Shown one piece after another: positions 44,310 through 53,570 of a stretch of DNA of 64,000 nucleotides. Both the position numbers and the translations under genes were made by a program. The stretch covers positions 186,001 to 250,000 of the forward strand of contig NZ_JACVAP010000004.1 in NCBI RefSeq assembly GCF_014851915.1, written 5' to 3'. Every line of letters begins with the position of its first letter. The stretch's first letter is position 1. Below the pieces are notes generated by a model, which saw only the letters and a list, made by a program, of their open reading frames with translations, did not search any database and was not told the DNA's origin. Source of the stretch: Xanthomonas sp. XNM01 (GTDB lineage: Bacteria; Pseudomonadota; Gammaproteobacteria; Xanthomonadales; Xanthomonadaceae).

Positions 44310-45424
44310 ACGACTTCCTGCGCTGGCTGGTCGACATCGGCGGGCGCGCCACGCGCACGCTCGACTGGCCGCTGTGCCTGGCCTTGGGCGCGCTGATGGG
44401 CATCGGCCTGTCGGTGCTGTACAGCGCCGGTGGCGCCAGCGGCGGGCCGGCCCTGATCAAGGCGCAGGGCGCGCGTTTCGCGGTCGGCCTGGTCGCGATG
44501 TGGGCGCTGTCGCGTCTGCCGGTGATGCGCCTGCGCGCCTGGTCGCCGGCCATCTATGCACTGTCGCTGCTGCCGCTGATCGCGGTGCTGCTGATCGGTA
44601 CCGGCAAGCACGGCCGGCACTGGCTGAACCTGGGCGTGTTCTTCCTGCAGCCTTCGGAGCTGTTGAAGATCGCGCTGCCCATGATGATCGCCTGGTACCT
44701 GCATGTGCGGCCGCTGCCGCCGCGTTTCGGCACCGTGCTCACCGCCGCCGTGCTGATCGCGGTGCCGACCGCGTTGATCATGCTCCAGCCCGACTTCGGC
44801 ACGGCCGTACTGATCGGCGCCAGCGGCGTGTTCGCGCTGCTGCTGGCCGGCCTGCCGTGGTGGTGGGTGGGCGTGGCGGTCGGCGGCGTGGCCGCGGCGG
44901 CGCCGGCGGCCTGGCTGTGGTTCCTGCGGCCCTACCAGAAGGACCGCATCCTGACCTTCCTCGAACCCGAGCGCGACCCGCTCGGTACCGGCTGGAACAT
45001 CATCCAGTCCAAGATCGCGATCGGATCCGGCGGCCTCACCGGCAAGGGCTGGGGCGAGGGCAGCCAGTCGCATCTGAACTTCATTCCCGAGCAGACCACC
45101 GACTTCGTGTTCGCCGTGCTCAGCGAGGAGTTCGGCTGGGTCGGCGTGGCCACGGTGCTGGCGCTGTACCTGTTCGTCATCGGCCGCTGCCTGTGGATCG
45201 CGGTCGAGGCGCGCGACACCTATTCACGTCTGCTGGCCGGCTCGCTGGGGCTGGCGTTCTTCGTCTACGTGCTGGTCAACGGCGGCATGATCTCCGGCCT
45301 GCTGCCGGTGGTCGGGGTGCCGATGCCGCTGCTGAGTTACGGCGGCACCTCGGCGGTGTCGCTGCTGGCCGGCATCGGCCTGGTGATGGCGGTACGCAGC
45401 TATCGTCCGGTGCACGTGTCCTGA
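44306..45424 (+). CDS. rodA: SEDS peptidoglycan glycosyltransferase RodA
   Basis: 372 residues, about ten membrane helices. SEDS motifs present: QPSELLKIALPM, LIMLQPDFGTA, the extracellular loop with FLEPERDPLGTGWNIIQSKIAIG and PEQTTDFVFAVLSEEFGWVG, and the end GLLPVVGVPMPLLSYGGTS. Polymerises lipid II during elongation with PBP2. ATG overlaps the mrdA stop. Last of the mreCD-mrdA-rodA chain; mltB follows after 84 bases. Confidence 0.97.
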   Translation: MNDFLRWLVDIGGRATRTLDWPLCLALGALMGIGLSVLYSAGGASGGPALIKAQGARFAVGLVAMWALSRLPVMRLRAWSPAIYALSLLPLIAVLLIGTGKHGRHWLNLGVFFLQPSELLKIALPMMIAWYLHVRPLPPRFGTVLTAAVLIAVPTALIMLQPDFGTAVLIGASGVFALLLAGLPWWWVGVAVGGVAAAAPAAWLWFLRPYQKDRILTFLEPERDPLGTGWNIIQSKIAIGSGGLTGKGWGEGSQSHLNFIPEQTTDFVFAVLSEEFGWVGVATVLALYLFVIGRCLWIAVEARDTYSRLLAGSLGLAFFVYVLVNGGMISGLLPVVGVPMPLLSYGGTSAVSLLAGIGLVMAVRSYRPVHVS

Positions 45425-45492
45425 GCGCATGTCCGGTGCGTGATCGCTGAACGATCCGCGCCGGGCATGGGTCCCCGCATCGGGGGCAACAT

Positions 45493-45500
45493 GCTAGCCT
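45493..45500 (+). promoter_or_regulatory. Extended -10-like element before mltB
   Basis: TGCTAGCCT, an extended -10 similar to the mreB one (TGCTAGGCT), ends 8 bases before the ATG at 45509. If used, the mltB message would be leaderless. Position and similarity only; no clear -35. Confidence 0.35.
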
Positions 45501-45508
45501 CTGCGCGC

Positions 45509-46651
45509 ATGATGAAACCTGCGCTTTTCAGCCTGATCGCCACCACCCTCGCGGCCTGCGCCACGCCGTCCGACGGGGGCGCGTCCAGTCCGACGCCGCC
45601 GGCCACCGCGGTCGTCGCCACCGCCAGCAGCGTGCCTGCCGAAGCGGTGCCCGAGGCCGCTCCGGCGACCGCGCCGCCGGTCGACCTGACGCCGGTGCCG
45701 TTCGAGACCGCGCGCGCCAACTTCGTGCGTGATACCGCGGCCCGCTACGGCATTCCCGCCGCCGAGATCGAGGCGACGCTGGGCAAGGCGCAGTTCCTGG
45801 ATTCGGTGGTCGCGCTGATGTCGCGCCCGGCCGAGCGGGTCAAGCCGTGGCACGAGTACCGGCCGATGTTCATCAGCCAGGCCCGCATCGACGGCGGCCG
45901 CGCCTTCCTGGCCCAGCACCGCGCCAGCCTGGAGCGGGTGCAGGCACAGACCGGCGTGCCGGCCGAGGTGATCGTGGCGATCATCGGCGTGGAGACCAGC
46001 TACGGCGGCAACACCGGGCGGCATTCGGTGCTCGATGCGCTGTACACGCTGGCGTTCCGCTATCCGCGCAGCGGCGACCCGGCCAGGCTCGAGCGCGAGG
46101 TCCGGCGCGAGCTGTTCTTCCGCGATGAACTGGCGCAGTTGTTCGCGCTGGGCCGCGAGGAGCAGCTGGACATCACCGCGCTCAAGGGCAGCTATGCCGG
46201 CGCGATGGGCATGGGCCAGTTCATGCCGTCCAGCTACCGCGACTTCGCGGTGGACGGCGACGGCGACGGCCGCCGCGACCTGTTCGGCAGCCTCGACGAC
46301 GTATTCGCCTCGGTCGCCAACTATTTCGTGAAGAAGGGCGGCTGGGTTCCCGGCGGCCCGATCGCCGTGCCGGCCACGCTGGCCGCCGGCCGCGAGCCGT
46401 TCGACCCGACCGAATGGGCGCCCACCCACAGCCTCGCCGACCTGGCCGCGCGTGGTTACACCGCCCAGCAGCCGGTGCCGGACGGGCTGACCGCCACGCC
46501 GGTGTCGCTGGTCGGCGCGGCCGGCCCGCAGTACTGGCTGGGGTTCCAGAACTACTACGCGATCACCCGCTACAACATCTCCAAGATGTACGCGATGGCG
46601 GTGTTCCAGCTGTCCGAGGCGATCGCCGGCAAGGACCTGCCGCCGGCATGA
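45509..46651 (+). CDS. mltB: Membrane-bound lytic transglycosylase B
   Basis: 380 residues. Lipobox LAAC (C17) after MMKPALFSLIATT, then an Ala/Pro linker to about residue 70. The MltB fold follows with catalytic E162 in GVETSYGGNTGRHSVLDAL, plus GSYAGAMGMGQFMPSSYRDF and a C-terminal RYNISKMYAMAVFQLSEAI. Cleaves glycan strands in the sacculus. ATG codons at 45509 and 45512 both fit; one at 45491 would be too far out for the signal. Stop overlaps rlpA in ATGA. Confidence 0.94.
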   Translation: MMKPALFSLIATTLAACATPSDGGASSPTPPATAVVATASSVPAEAVPEAAPATAPPVDLTPVPFETARANFVRDTAARYGIPAAEIEATLGKAQFLDSVVALMSRPAERVKPWHEYRPMFISQARIDGGRAFLAQHRASLERVQAQTGVPAEVIVAIIGVETSYGGNTGRHSVLDALYTLAFRYPRSGDPARLEREVRRELFFRDELAQLFALGREEQLDITALKGSYAGAMGMGQFMPSSYRDFAVDGDGDGRRDLFGSLDDVFASVANYFVKKGGWVPGGPIAVPATLAAGREPFDPTEWAPTHSLADLAARGYTAQQPVPDGLTATPVSLVGAAGPQYWLGFQNYYAITRYNISKMYAMAVFQLSEAIAGKDLPPA

Positions 46652-47712
46652 GGCGGCGCCTGCTGCCGTGGCTGGGCGTCGTGGCGGTGCTGGCGCTGAG
46701 CGCCTGCGGCAGCGCGCCGAAGAAGCAGGGCCCGTCCATGCACGGCGGTGCCGGCAAGCAGGTCGCCGGCGGCAAGAACGCGCATGGCAAGCCGCCTGCC
46801 GGCTGCCCCGAAGGCTCGCCGTACGCGGCCGCGCAGGAGGACCCGTCCACGCGTGGCGATTACGTCGCCGGCGGCCTGTACAAGCCCGGCGTGCGCGACA
46901 CCACGCCCGAGTACGTGCCCAACGTGGCCTGCATCCCCGAGCCGCTGGTCGTCGACGAGCCGCGCTCGCCGGTCGGCAACCGCTCGCCCTACACCGTGCT
47001 GGGCAAGCAGTACCGCGTGCTCGAGCGCCCGCATGGCTACGTCGAGCAGGGCACCGCCTCGTACTACGGCGCCAAGTTCCATGGCCGGCGCACCTCCAAC
47101 CAGGAGGTGTACGACATGTACGCCTTCACCGCCGCGCACAAGACCCTGCCGCTGCCCAGCTTCGCCCGGGTGACCAACCTGGACAACGGCGAGTCGGTGG
47201 TGGTGCGGGTCAACGACCGCGGCCCGTTCCACGAGGGTCGTGTGGTCGACCTGAGCTACGCGGCCGCGGTGCGGCTGGGCATCGTCCAGCGCGGCACCGG
47301 CCGGGTCGAGGTGCGCGCGCTGCAGCCCGGCGATGCCGATGCGCCGGTCGCCGGCCCCCGCCGCCGCGGCAGCGCGCCGGTGGCGGCCGCCCCGACGCGG
47401 GCCGCCCCGGCCGCGGCCAGCACCGCACCGGCGACGCCGGCCACCGCGATGGACCAGCTGGTGCAGGCGCTGCCGGCCGCGGCGCCCGGCGCGCTGCTGC
47501 AGGTCGCCAGTTTCTCCAGCCAGGACAACGCGCAGCGCGCGCTGCAGCGGCTGCTGGCCGCCGGCATCGCCGGGGCCCGGCTGGACGACGCGACCTCCGG
47601 CGGCCGCCCGCTGTGGCGGCTGCGCGTGGCGTCCGCCGGCGTCGATGCCGCGGAACTTGCCGGCCGCATCGCCGGTCTCGGATTCGGGACCCCGCAGCTG
47701 GTGCGTGAGTGA
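46648..47712 (+). CDS. rlpA: Septal ring lytic transglycosylase RlpA
   Basis: 354 residues. Lipobox ALSAC (C20). The double-psi beta-barrel catalytic domain runs about 125-215 (QGTASYYGAKFHGRRTSNQEVYD, with catalytic-type Glu and VVVRVNDRGPFHEGRVVDLS). An Ala/Pro linker leads to a C-terminal SPOR domain (about 275-354) that binds denuded glycans. Cuts naked glycan strands at the septum. Translationally coupled to mltB. Confidence 0.95.
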   Translation: MRRRLLPWLGVVAVLALSACGSAPKKQGPSMHGGAGKQVAGGKNAHGKPPAGCPEGSPYAAAQEDPSTRGDYVAGGLYKPGVRDTTPEYVPNVACIPEPLVVDEPRSPVGNRSPYTVLGKQYRVLERPHGYVEQGTASYYGAKFHGRRTSNQEVYDMYAFTAAHKTLPLPSFARVTNLDNGESVVVRVNDRGPFHEGRVVDLSYAAAVRLGIVQRGTGRVEVRALQPGDADAPVAGPRRRGSAPVAAAPTRAAPAAASTAPATPATAMDQLVQALPAAAPGALLQVASFSSQDNAQRALQRLLAAGIAGARLDDATSGGRPLWRLRVASAGVDAAELAGRIAGLGFGTPQLVRE

Positions 47713-47729
47713 TGCCGCCGCGCTGTCGA

Positions 47730-47735
47730 TACAAT
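47730..47735 (+). promoter_or_regulatory. -10-like element of dacA
   Basis: TACAAT, 69 bases upstream of the dacA ATG and downstream of the rlpA stop codon. No strong -35 accompanies it. Confidence 0.35.
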
Positions 47736-47803
47736 CGCTGCCGTTTTCCCGTGTTTTCCCGCTTCCTTCCGTTCCACCGGCACCTGCAGGAGTCCGCAGT
47801 CGC

Positions 47804-49018
47804 ATGAAGTCCCGTTTCGCCGTCGCCGCCCTGGCCACCTTCGCCTTCGGCCTGGTGTCCGCCCAGGCGCCCACCCCGCAGCCGCAGGCCCAGCCGCCCG
47901 CCGCCGCAGGCGCTCCCGCCGCGGTCCCGGTGCCGCCCGCGCCGAAGCCGGCGGCGGCCACCGCCTGGCTGGTGATGGACTACGCCACCGGCCAGGTCCT
48001 GGCCGGCGAGAACATCGACGCCCGGGTCGAGCCGGCGAGCATCACCAAGGTGATGACCTCGTACGTGATCGCCGCCGAGATCGCCAACGGCAAGGTCAAG
48101 GAAGACGACCAGGTGCTGATGAGCGAGCGCGCCTGGCGCGAGGGCGGCGCCCGCACCGACGGCAGCTACAGCGGCTTCCCGGTCAACCAGCGCGCCCCGC
48201 TGCGCGACATGGAAGTGGGCATGGCGGTGCAGTCCGGCAACGATGCCGCGATCGCCCTGGCCGAGCACGTCGCCGGCACCCAGGAGGCCTTCGCCGACCT
48301 GATGAACAGCTATGCGGCGCGGATCGGCATGACCGGCAGCCACTTCGTCAACGCCCATGGCCTGTCGGCGCCGGAGCACTACAGCACCGCGCACGACCTG
48401 GCCCGCCTGGGCCGCGCCTTCGTCCGCGACCATCCCAAGGAATACGGCTACAACAAGATCCGCGAGTTCACGGTCAACGGCATCACCCAGCCGAACCGCA
48501 ACCTGCTGCTGTGGCGCGACCAGAGCGTGGACGGGATCAAGACCGGCCACCATTCGGGCGCCGGCTATTGCCTGATGAGCTCGGCCCAGCGTGGCGACCA
48601 GCGCCTGATCGCGGTGGTGATGGGCTCGACGTCCGAGCGCCAGCGCGCCGACGACAGCCTGGCCCTGCTGAACTGGGGCTTCCGCTTCTACGAGACCCAC
48701 AAGCTGTACGAGCCGGGCAAGGTCGTGGCCCAGCAGAAGGTCTGGAAGGGCAAGGCCGGCGAGGTGCAGCTGGGCGTGGCCGAGCCGCTGCTGGTCAGCG
48801 TGCCGCGCGGCCGCTATGCCGAACTGAAGCCGACCATGGACGTGCCGAAGAACCTGGTCGCCCCGATCGCCGCCGGCCAGGCCATCGGCACGGTCAAGCT
48901 GACCCTGGATGGCGAGGTCGTCGCGCAGGCGCCGCTGGTGGCGGTGTCGGCGGTCGAGGAAGGCAACTTCTTCAAGCGCCTGTGGGATGCGTTCTGGATG
49001 TGGTGGGAGTCGGACTGA
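47804..49018 (+). CDS. dacA: D-alanyl-D-alanine carboxypeptidase (PBP5/6 type)
   Basis: 404 residues. Signal peptide, then a Pro/Ala/Gln linker. Active site SITK (S79, K82), SGN in QSGNDAA and KTG in GIKTGHHSGAGYC. A C-terminal beta domain follows and the chain ends in FFKRLWDAFWMWW, an amphipathic membrane anchor typical of PBP5/6. Trims pentapeptide side chains in the periplasm. It is 91 bases after rlpA and ends in a strong terminator. Confidence 0.95.
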   Translation: MKSRFAVAALATFAFGLVSAQAPTPQPQAQPPAAAGAPAAVPVPPAPKPAAATAWLVMDYATGQVLAGENIDARVEPASITKVMTSYVIAAEIANGKVKEDDQVLMSERAWREGGARTDGSYSGFPVNQRAPLRDMEVGMAVQSGNDAAIALAEHVAGTQEAFADLMNSYAARIGMTGSHFVNAHGLSAPEHYSTAHDLARLGRAFVRDHPKEYGYNKIREFTVNGITQPNRNLLLWRDQSVDGIKTGHHSGAGYCLMSSAQRGDQRLIAVVMGSTSERQRADDSLALLNWGFRFYETHKLYEPGKVVAQQKVWKGKAGEVQLGVAEPLLVSVPRGRYAELKPTMDVPKNLVAPIAAGQAIGTVKLTLDGEVVAQAPLVAVSAVEEGNFFKRLWDAFWMWWESD

Positions 49019-49044
49019 GGTCCGCTGCCCGTCACGGTGTTGCC

Positions 49045-49074
49045 GCGCGGCCCTTCGGGGCCGCGCTTCGTTTT
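49045..49074 (+). terminator. Rho-independent terminator after dacA
   Basis: GCGCGGCCC (49045-49053) pairs with GGGCCGCGC (49058-49066) closed by a TTCG loop, the very stable UUCG tetraloop, then TTCGTTTT. It begins 27 bases after the dacA stop. The rest of the 341-base spacer to 49359 shows nothing else. Confidence 0.85.
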
Positions 49075-49359
49075 GGCGGCTGGAAACCGGGCGGCGCACG
49101 TCGGGGCGGCTGGCTGCGACGTCGATGTGCCTGGCCGTCGACCGCGACCACGCACCGCGCCTGGATCGTGTGCAAGCCGGCGACCCCTGCGGCGCTGCGC
49201 GCCACGGCAGGCGGGGATCGCGCGCGGCATGTGCCGCTGGTGGGGATGTCCGCCCGGAGGGGCAGGAACCGCGGCGACGCCTGCATCGGCGACGATGCAG
49301 GGCGACCCGGTCTGGCAACGTGTCGACCGCGGCAGCCCGGCGGGCGCGCCGCGGCCGGC

Positions 49360-50175
49360 TCAGGTGCGCAGTGCGCGCTCCGGCACTTCGATGTCCATCG
49401 CCAGCGCCAGGTGGTCCGAATACGCCGCCGGCAGCGCGCGGGCGCCGGAGCACGTGAGCTCGCCGCTGATCAGGATGTGGTCGATCGCCCGCTGCGGGCG
49501 CCAGCTCGGGAAGGTCGGGACCACGCAGTCCGGCGGACGCAGCCCGGTGTTGCGGTACAGGACCTCCATCTCCGGCTGGTCGGCCAGGCAGTTGAAGTCG
49601 CCCATGAGCACCGCGTTCGGATGGTCCTTGAGGATCTCGGCGATGAACGACAGCTGCGCATGCCGCGATTTCGCGCCCAGCGACAGGTGTGCCACCGCCA
49701 CGGTCAGGCCGACCGCATCGTCGCCGAAGTGCGCCAGCAGCACGCCGCGGCCCTTGATCCGGCCGGGCAGGGCATGGTCCTGGGTGCGCACCGGCTCCAA
49801 CCGGCTCAGCAGGCCGTTGGCGCTGGAGGCCACGCCGCCGACGCTGCGGTTGGGCTGGTGGGTCCAGTAATGGAAGCCCGCGCGCTGGGCCAGGTAATGG
49901 GTCTGGTTGGTGAAGCCCGAGCGCAGGCTGCCCGGGTCGCTTTCCTGCAGGCCGACGATGTCGTGCTGGCTGGCGAGCTGGGCGATGGTGTCCAGGCTGG
50001 TGCGCTTGCTGCCCACCGGCAGCGCATGCGACCAGCTGCGGGTCACGTAGTCGCTGTAGCGGCGGGTGCTGGAGCCGGCCTGGATGTTGGCGCTCAGCAC
50101 GCGCAGGGTGCGCGCGCCCGCCACATCGGTGGCGGGCGGCGTCAGGGCGGATTCCACGGGCGCGGGGGTGCCCAT
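49360..50175 (-). CDS. Endonuclease/exonuclease/phosphatase family protein
   Basis: 271 residues. Motifs of the DNase I-like fold in order: LSANIQ, VGLQESD (metal-binding Glu), HLSLG, LMGDFNCLAD, FPSWRPQRAIDHILI and YSDHLAL (catalytic His). No signal peptide is evident. The ATG at 50175 starts past the stop of the upstream DsbA gene; a GTG at 50211 would overlap it. Substrate (nucleic acid or phospholipid) cannot be told. Third gene after two DsbA genes on this strand. Confidence 0.85.
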   Translation of the reverse strand: MGTPAPVESALTPPATDVAGARTLRVLSANIQAGSSTRRYSDYVTRSWSHALPVGSKRTSLDTIAQLASQHDIVGLQESDPGSLRSGFTNQTHYLAQRAGFHYWTHQPNRSVGGVASSANGLLSRLEPVRTQDHALPGRIKGRGVLLAHFGDDAVGLTVAVAHLSLGAKSRHAQLSFIAEILKDHPNAVLMGDFNCLADQPEMEVLYRNTGLRPPDCVVPTFPSWRPQRAIDHILISGELTCSGARALPAAYSDHLALAMDIEVPERALRT

Positions 50176-50194
50176 GTGCGGGGCGGCGACGCGC

Positions 50195-51022
50195 TCAGCG
50201 CGCGCCGGCACGCTCCTGTGCGACCAGCCAGTCGGCGGTGCGCAGCATCTTCTCGAAGCCCTGCTGGTCGACCGAGATCGTGTACTTGCCGGCGACCACC
50301 AGCGACGGGGTGCCCTCGATCTTGGTCTTCACCGCGAACTGGCGCGCGCGGTTGAGCTTGGCGTCCACGCCGAAGCTGTTGAACGCATCGGTGAACTGCT
50401 TGGCGTCCACGCCCTGCTTGGCATAGAACGGCGCGATGTCGGCGGCGCCGACGTTGTTGCCGACCGGCAGGGTGCGCTGCAGGTGGATCGCGGCGAACAC
50501 CGCGTCGTGGGTCTTCTCCTGCACGCCCAGCGCCTCGGCGGCGTAGAACGCGCGGGCGTACGGCAGCCAGAACCCGCCGAACGCGGCCGGCACCAGGGTG
50601 ACCTGCACGTCGGCCGGCTGGCGCGCCTTCCACGCCTTGAACACCGGCTCGAACTGGGCGCAGTGGCCGCAGGTGTAGCCGAACACCTCGGCGACCTCGA
50701 TCTTGCCGGCGGTGGCCTGGAACGGCTGGCCACCGGCGATCTCGACATAGTCCACGCCGGCGACGGGGGCCGGTCCGCTCGGCGGCGCCGGGGCCGGGGC
50801 CGGTGCGGCGGCCTCGGCGGGTGCAGCCGCCTCGGTGGCGGCCGGTTCGCCGGCGGCCGGCGCGGTGGTCCCGGCGGCGGCATCGGGCGCGGCGGCCGGC
50901 GCCTGGGCGGCGGCGGGGGCCTCGGTGGTCGCCGGGGCCGGGGCGGGGGCCTCGGAGTTGGAGCAGGCGGCCAGCACCAGCAGCAGCGGCAGGGACAGGC
51001 TCAGGCGGGAGCGGATGTTCAT
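50195..51022 (-). CDS. dsbA: DsbA-like thioredoxin-fold lipoprotein
   Basis: 275 residues. Lipobox LVLAAC (C20), then an about 75-residue Ala/Pro/Thr linker, then a DsbA domain with redox motif CGHC in EVFGYTCGHCAQFEP and the cis-proline loop IEGTPSLVV. The membrane anchoring and CGHC in place of CPHC set it apart from the soluble partner encoded upstream. It probably acts as a periplasmic thiol oxidoreductase on its own substrates. Confidence 0.92.
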   Translation of the reverse strand: MNIRSRLSLSLPLLLVLAACSNSEAPAPAPATTEAPAAAQAPAAAPDAAAGTTAPAAGEPAATEAAAPAEAAAPAPAPAPPSGPAPVAGVDYVEIAGGQPFQATAGKIEVAEVFGYTCGHCAQFEPVFKAWKARQPADVQVTLVPAAFGGFWLPYARAFYAAEALGVQEKTHDAVFAAIHLQRTLPVGNNVGAADIAPFYAKQGVDAKQFTDAFNSFGVDAKLNRARQFAVKTKIEGTPSLVVAGKYTISVDQQGFEKMLRTADWLVAQERAGAR

Positions 51023-51090
51023 GGGTGGTCTCCTGGGGAAGCTAGGGTCGGGCACAGCCCGTCAACGCAGGGTCGGCGACGCCGGCGCGA

Positions 51091-51726
51091 TCAGCGGGCC
51101 TTGGCGCCGCGCTCGCGCGCGATCAGCCAGTCAGCGATCCGCAGCATGTCGTCGAAGTCGTGGCCGAGCACGCGGTAGCGGCCGGCGACGATCACGGTCG
51201 GGGTGCCCTCGATGCCCGAGCGGCGGGCGAACGCGGCGGCGGCATCGAGCTGCCCGTCGACCTTCGGGTCCGACAGCGCGGCCTGGAACGCTTCGGCGCT
51301 GACGCCGTGGCCGGCGTAGAACGTGGCCAGTTCCTGGTGGCTGGGATTGCGCGGCAGCGCACCGCGTTCGTGGATCGCGTCGAACACCGCCTGGTGGGTG
51401 CGCGCGCTCAGGCCGAGGTTGTCGGCGGCGAAGTACGCCCGCGCCCAGGTGTTCCAGACCCCGCCGAACGCGGCCGGGACGGCGACGAAGCGGACGTCCT
51501 TGGGCAGCGTGGCCTTCCATGCCCGCAGCTGCGGCTCGAAGTGCGCGCAGTGCGGGCAGGTGTAGCCGAACACCTCGGCGACCTCGATGCCGGCGCCGGC
51601 CGCATACGGCTTGCCGTCGGCGATCTCGACGTAGTCGCGGCCGACGACCGGGGTCTCGGCCGCACGGGAGGAGAACGGCGTCAGCGCCAGGGCGGCGAGC
51701 AGCAGGCCGGACAGCAGGGCTTTCAT
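51091..51726 (-). CDS. dsbA: Thiol:disulfide interchange protein DsbA
   Basis: 211 residues. Signal peptide (MKALLSGLLLAALALTPFSSRA), then the DsbA fold with the classic CPHC in VFGYTCPHCAHFEP and cis-Pro loop IEGTPTVIV. Introduces disulphides into periplasmic proteins. It precedes the lipoprotein DsbA by 68 bases; the two catalytic domains are clearly related (EVAEVFGYTC, PAAFGG) and look like an ancient tandem duplication. Confidence 0.95.
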   Translation of the reverse strand: MKALLSGLLLAALALTPFSSRAAETPVVGRDYVEIADGKPYAAGAGIEVAEVFGYTCPHCAHFEPQLRAWKATLPKDVRFVAVPAAFGGVWNTWARAYFAADNLGLSARTHQAVFDAIHERGALPRNPSHQELATFYAGHGVSAEAFQAALSDPKVDGQLDAAAAFARRSGIEGTPTVIVAGRYRVLGHDFDDMLRIADWLIARERGAKAR

Positions 51727-51851
51727 CGGATGGGGGTCCTGGAGCGGGGCGCGATCGGCGCGGAACGGAAAAAATGACGCCGGCCATGGGGCCGGCGCAA
51801 GACTAGCGAGAGAGGGACGACGCTGCTAGGACCGCGTCAGCGCCGCGAAGT

Positions 51852-52628
51852 TCACGACTTCGGCGGCGCCTGCGCTTCGTCGGCACGGTCGTGCAGACCC
51901 TGCAGATAGCTGGCCAGCGCGCCGATCTCCTGTTCGGTCAGCTTGCTGGTGACCTGGGCCATGACATTGAACAGGGCCGGGTTCTTCTCGCTGGTGACGC
52001 CGGCCTGATACTCCTGCAGGCGGCGCGCGGTGTATTCGGCCATCTGGCCGCCCACGTGCGGATACGACGGGCCGGGATTGCCGGCGCCGGACGGGCCGTG
52101 GCAGGCCAGGCAGGCCGGGATGCCGCGTTCCGGATCGCCGCCGCGGTACAGCTGCTGGCCGATCTCGTAGAACTTCAGGCCGGCATAACGGCCTTCGGTG
52201 ACCTCGGCATCGTCGGCCACGCCGGCACCGGACTTCTGGGTGGCGAAGTAGGCGCCGACATCGCGCATGTCCTGCGGGCTGAGCGACTGCGCGAACGGCG
52301 CCATCACCGCGGCCAGGCCGGTATGGCGCTCGCCGCTGGCGAACAGGGCCAGCTGGTGGGCGATGTAGCGCTCGCTCTGGCCGGCGATGCGCGGATACAT
52401 CGGATCGGCCGGGTTGCCGTCCGCGCCATGGCAGGCGGCGCAGGCGGCGGCCTTGCCGGCACCGGCCTCGGCATCGCCCCACTGGGTCTTGCTCAGGTCG
52501 ATTTCGAGCGGGGCTTCCTGGACCGGGACATTGTCCGGGACCGGGACCACCGTGGTCTGGGCATAGGCGGCGACCGCGGTGATCGCGGCAGCCAATCCTG
52601 CGAGGGCAAAAACACGAGCGTGGCGCAT
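51852..52628 (-). CDS. Cytochrome c4 (dihaem)
   Basis: 258 residues with a signal peptide ending AAYA. Two haem sites: C63-C66-H67 (CAACH) and C173-C176-H177 (CLACH), each followed by the typical axial-Met region of a c4 half (YPRIAGQSERYIAHQL; YPHVGGQMAEYTARRL). Carries electrons in the periplasm towards terminal oxidases. The ATG at 52628 follows GGAG and starts the signal peptide; an upstream frame to 52703 does not look like one. Divergent from engB. Confidence 0.95.
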   Translation of the reverse strand: MRHARVFALAGLAAAITAVAAYAQTTVVPVPDNVPVQEAPLEIDLSKTQWGDAEAGAGKAAACAACHGADGNPADPMYPRIAGQSERYIAHQLALFASGERHTGLAAVMAPFAQSLSPQDMRDVGAYFATQKSGAGVADDAEVTEGRYAGLKFYEIGQQLYRGGDPERGIPACLACHGPSGAGNPGPSYPHVGGQMAEYTARRLQEYQAGVTSEKNPALFNVMAQVTSKLTEQEIGALASYLQGLHDRADEAQAPPKS

Positions 52629-52925
52629 GCTGAGCTCCGGGAACATCTGAACGGGACGGTCGCTTGGGGCTGAACGGCCGCGTAGCGGCTGGATTATCCG
52701 CATGCAGGCATGGGTGGGTCAACGAAACGGGGGGTGTCATAACGTCCATGCCCCCGCCGCCTTCCGGCCCACCGGTGCACCCTCCGCTTGACCCGCGCGA
52801 CAGCCATCTCCGGCCGCGCCGGCGGACGCCCGTTCCCCCCGGCGCCGCCCATGCACAGTGCCATGCCCGCGGCCGGATCGCACGTCCGGCCGGTGCCCGC
52901 GGCCCGGGCATGCGATCCTATACTC

Positions 52926-53570
52926 ATGTTCAATCCACTCGAGAGAGCCCGGTACCTGTGCTCGGCACATACCGCGGCCCAGCTGCCCGCCGATGGCGGC
53001 CACGAAGTCGCCTTCGCCGGCCGTTCCAACGCCGGCAAGTCCAGCGCGCTCAATGCGCTGACCCGCCAGAACGCGCTGGCGCGCGTGTCCAAGACCCCCG
53101 GCCGCACCCAGCAGCTGGTCTATTTCGAGGTCGCACCCGAGCGCTATCTCGTCGACCTGCCCGGCTACGGCTACGCCAAGGTGCCGCTGGACCTGAAGGC
53201 CCACTGGCAGGGCTTCCTGGACCGCTACTTCCGCCAGCGCGAGGCGCTGCGCGGCCTGGTGGTGGTCATGGACATCCGCCATCCGCTGAAGGAATACGAC
53301 CGCCTGATGCTGCAGTACGCGGTGGTCCGCGGCCTGCCGGCGCACGCGCTGCTGACCAAGGCCGACAAGCTCGGCCGCGGCCAGCAGGCGCAGTCGATGC
53401 AGGCGGTGCGCAAGGAACTGGCCAAGGTGTTCGGTGCCGACACCGTCGGCGTGCAGACCTTTTCCAGCGAGTCCAAGCACGGCGTGGACGAGGCGCGCAT
53501 GATCGTCAACGGCTGGCTCGACCTGCTGCCTCCGCCGGCGCCCCAGGAAGCGCCGCCGCCCGAGGCCTGA
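52926..53570 (+). CDS. engB: Ribosome biogenesis GTPase EngB (YihA/YsxC)
   Basis: 214 residues. G1 GRSNAGKSS (32-40), G2 TPGRTQ, G3 DLPGYG (77-82), G4 TKAD and G5 FSS. Needed for large ribosomal subunit assembly. The ATG at 52926 gives MFNPLERARYLCSAH, aligning with the usual start about 30 residues before G1; upstream frame to 52788 is not conserved-looking. The C-terminus is Pro-rich. Divergent from cytochrome c4, as in other Xanthomonadaceae. Confidence 0.95.
   Translation: MFNPLERARYLCSAHTAAQLPADGGHEVAFAGRSNAGKSSALNALTRQNALARVSKTPGRTQQLVYFEVAPERYLVDLPGYGYAKVPLDLKAHWQGFLDRYFRQREALRGLVVVMDIRHPLKEYDRLMLQYAVVRGLPAHALLTKADKLGRGQQAQSMQAVRKELAKVFGADTVGVQTFSSESKHGVDEARMIVNGWLDLLPPPAPQEAPPPEA

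Noticed and set aside
52919-52924. TATACT as -10 of engB
   Set aside because: It ends one base before the ATG, so transcription would start inside the coding region; no -35 is visible.
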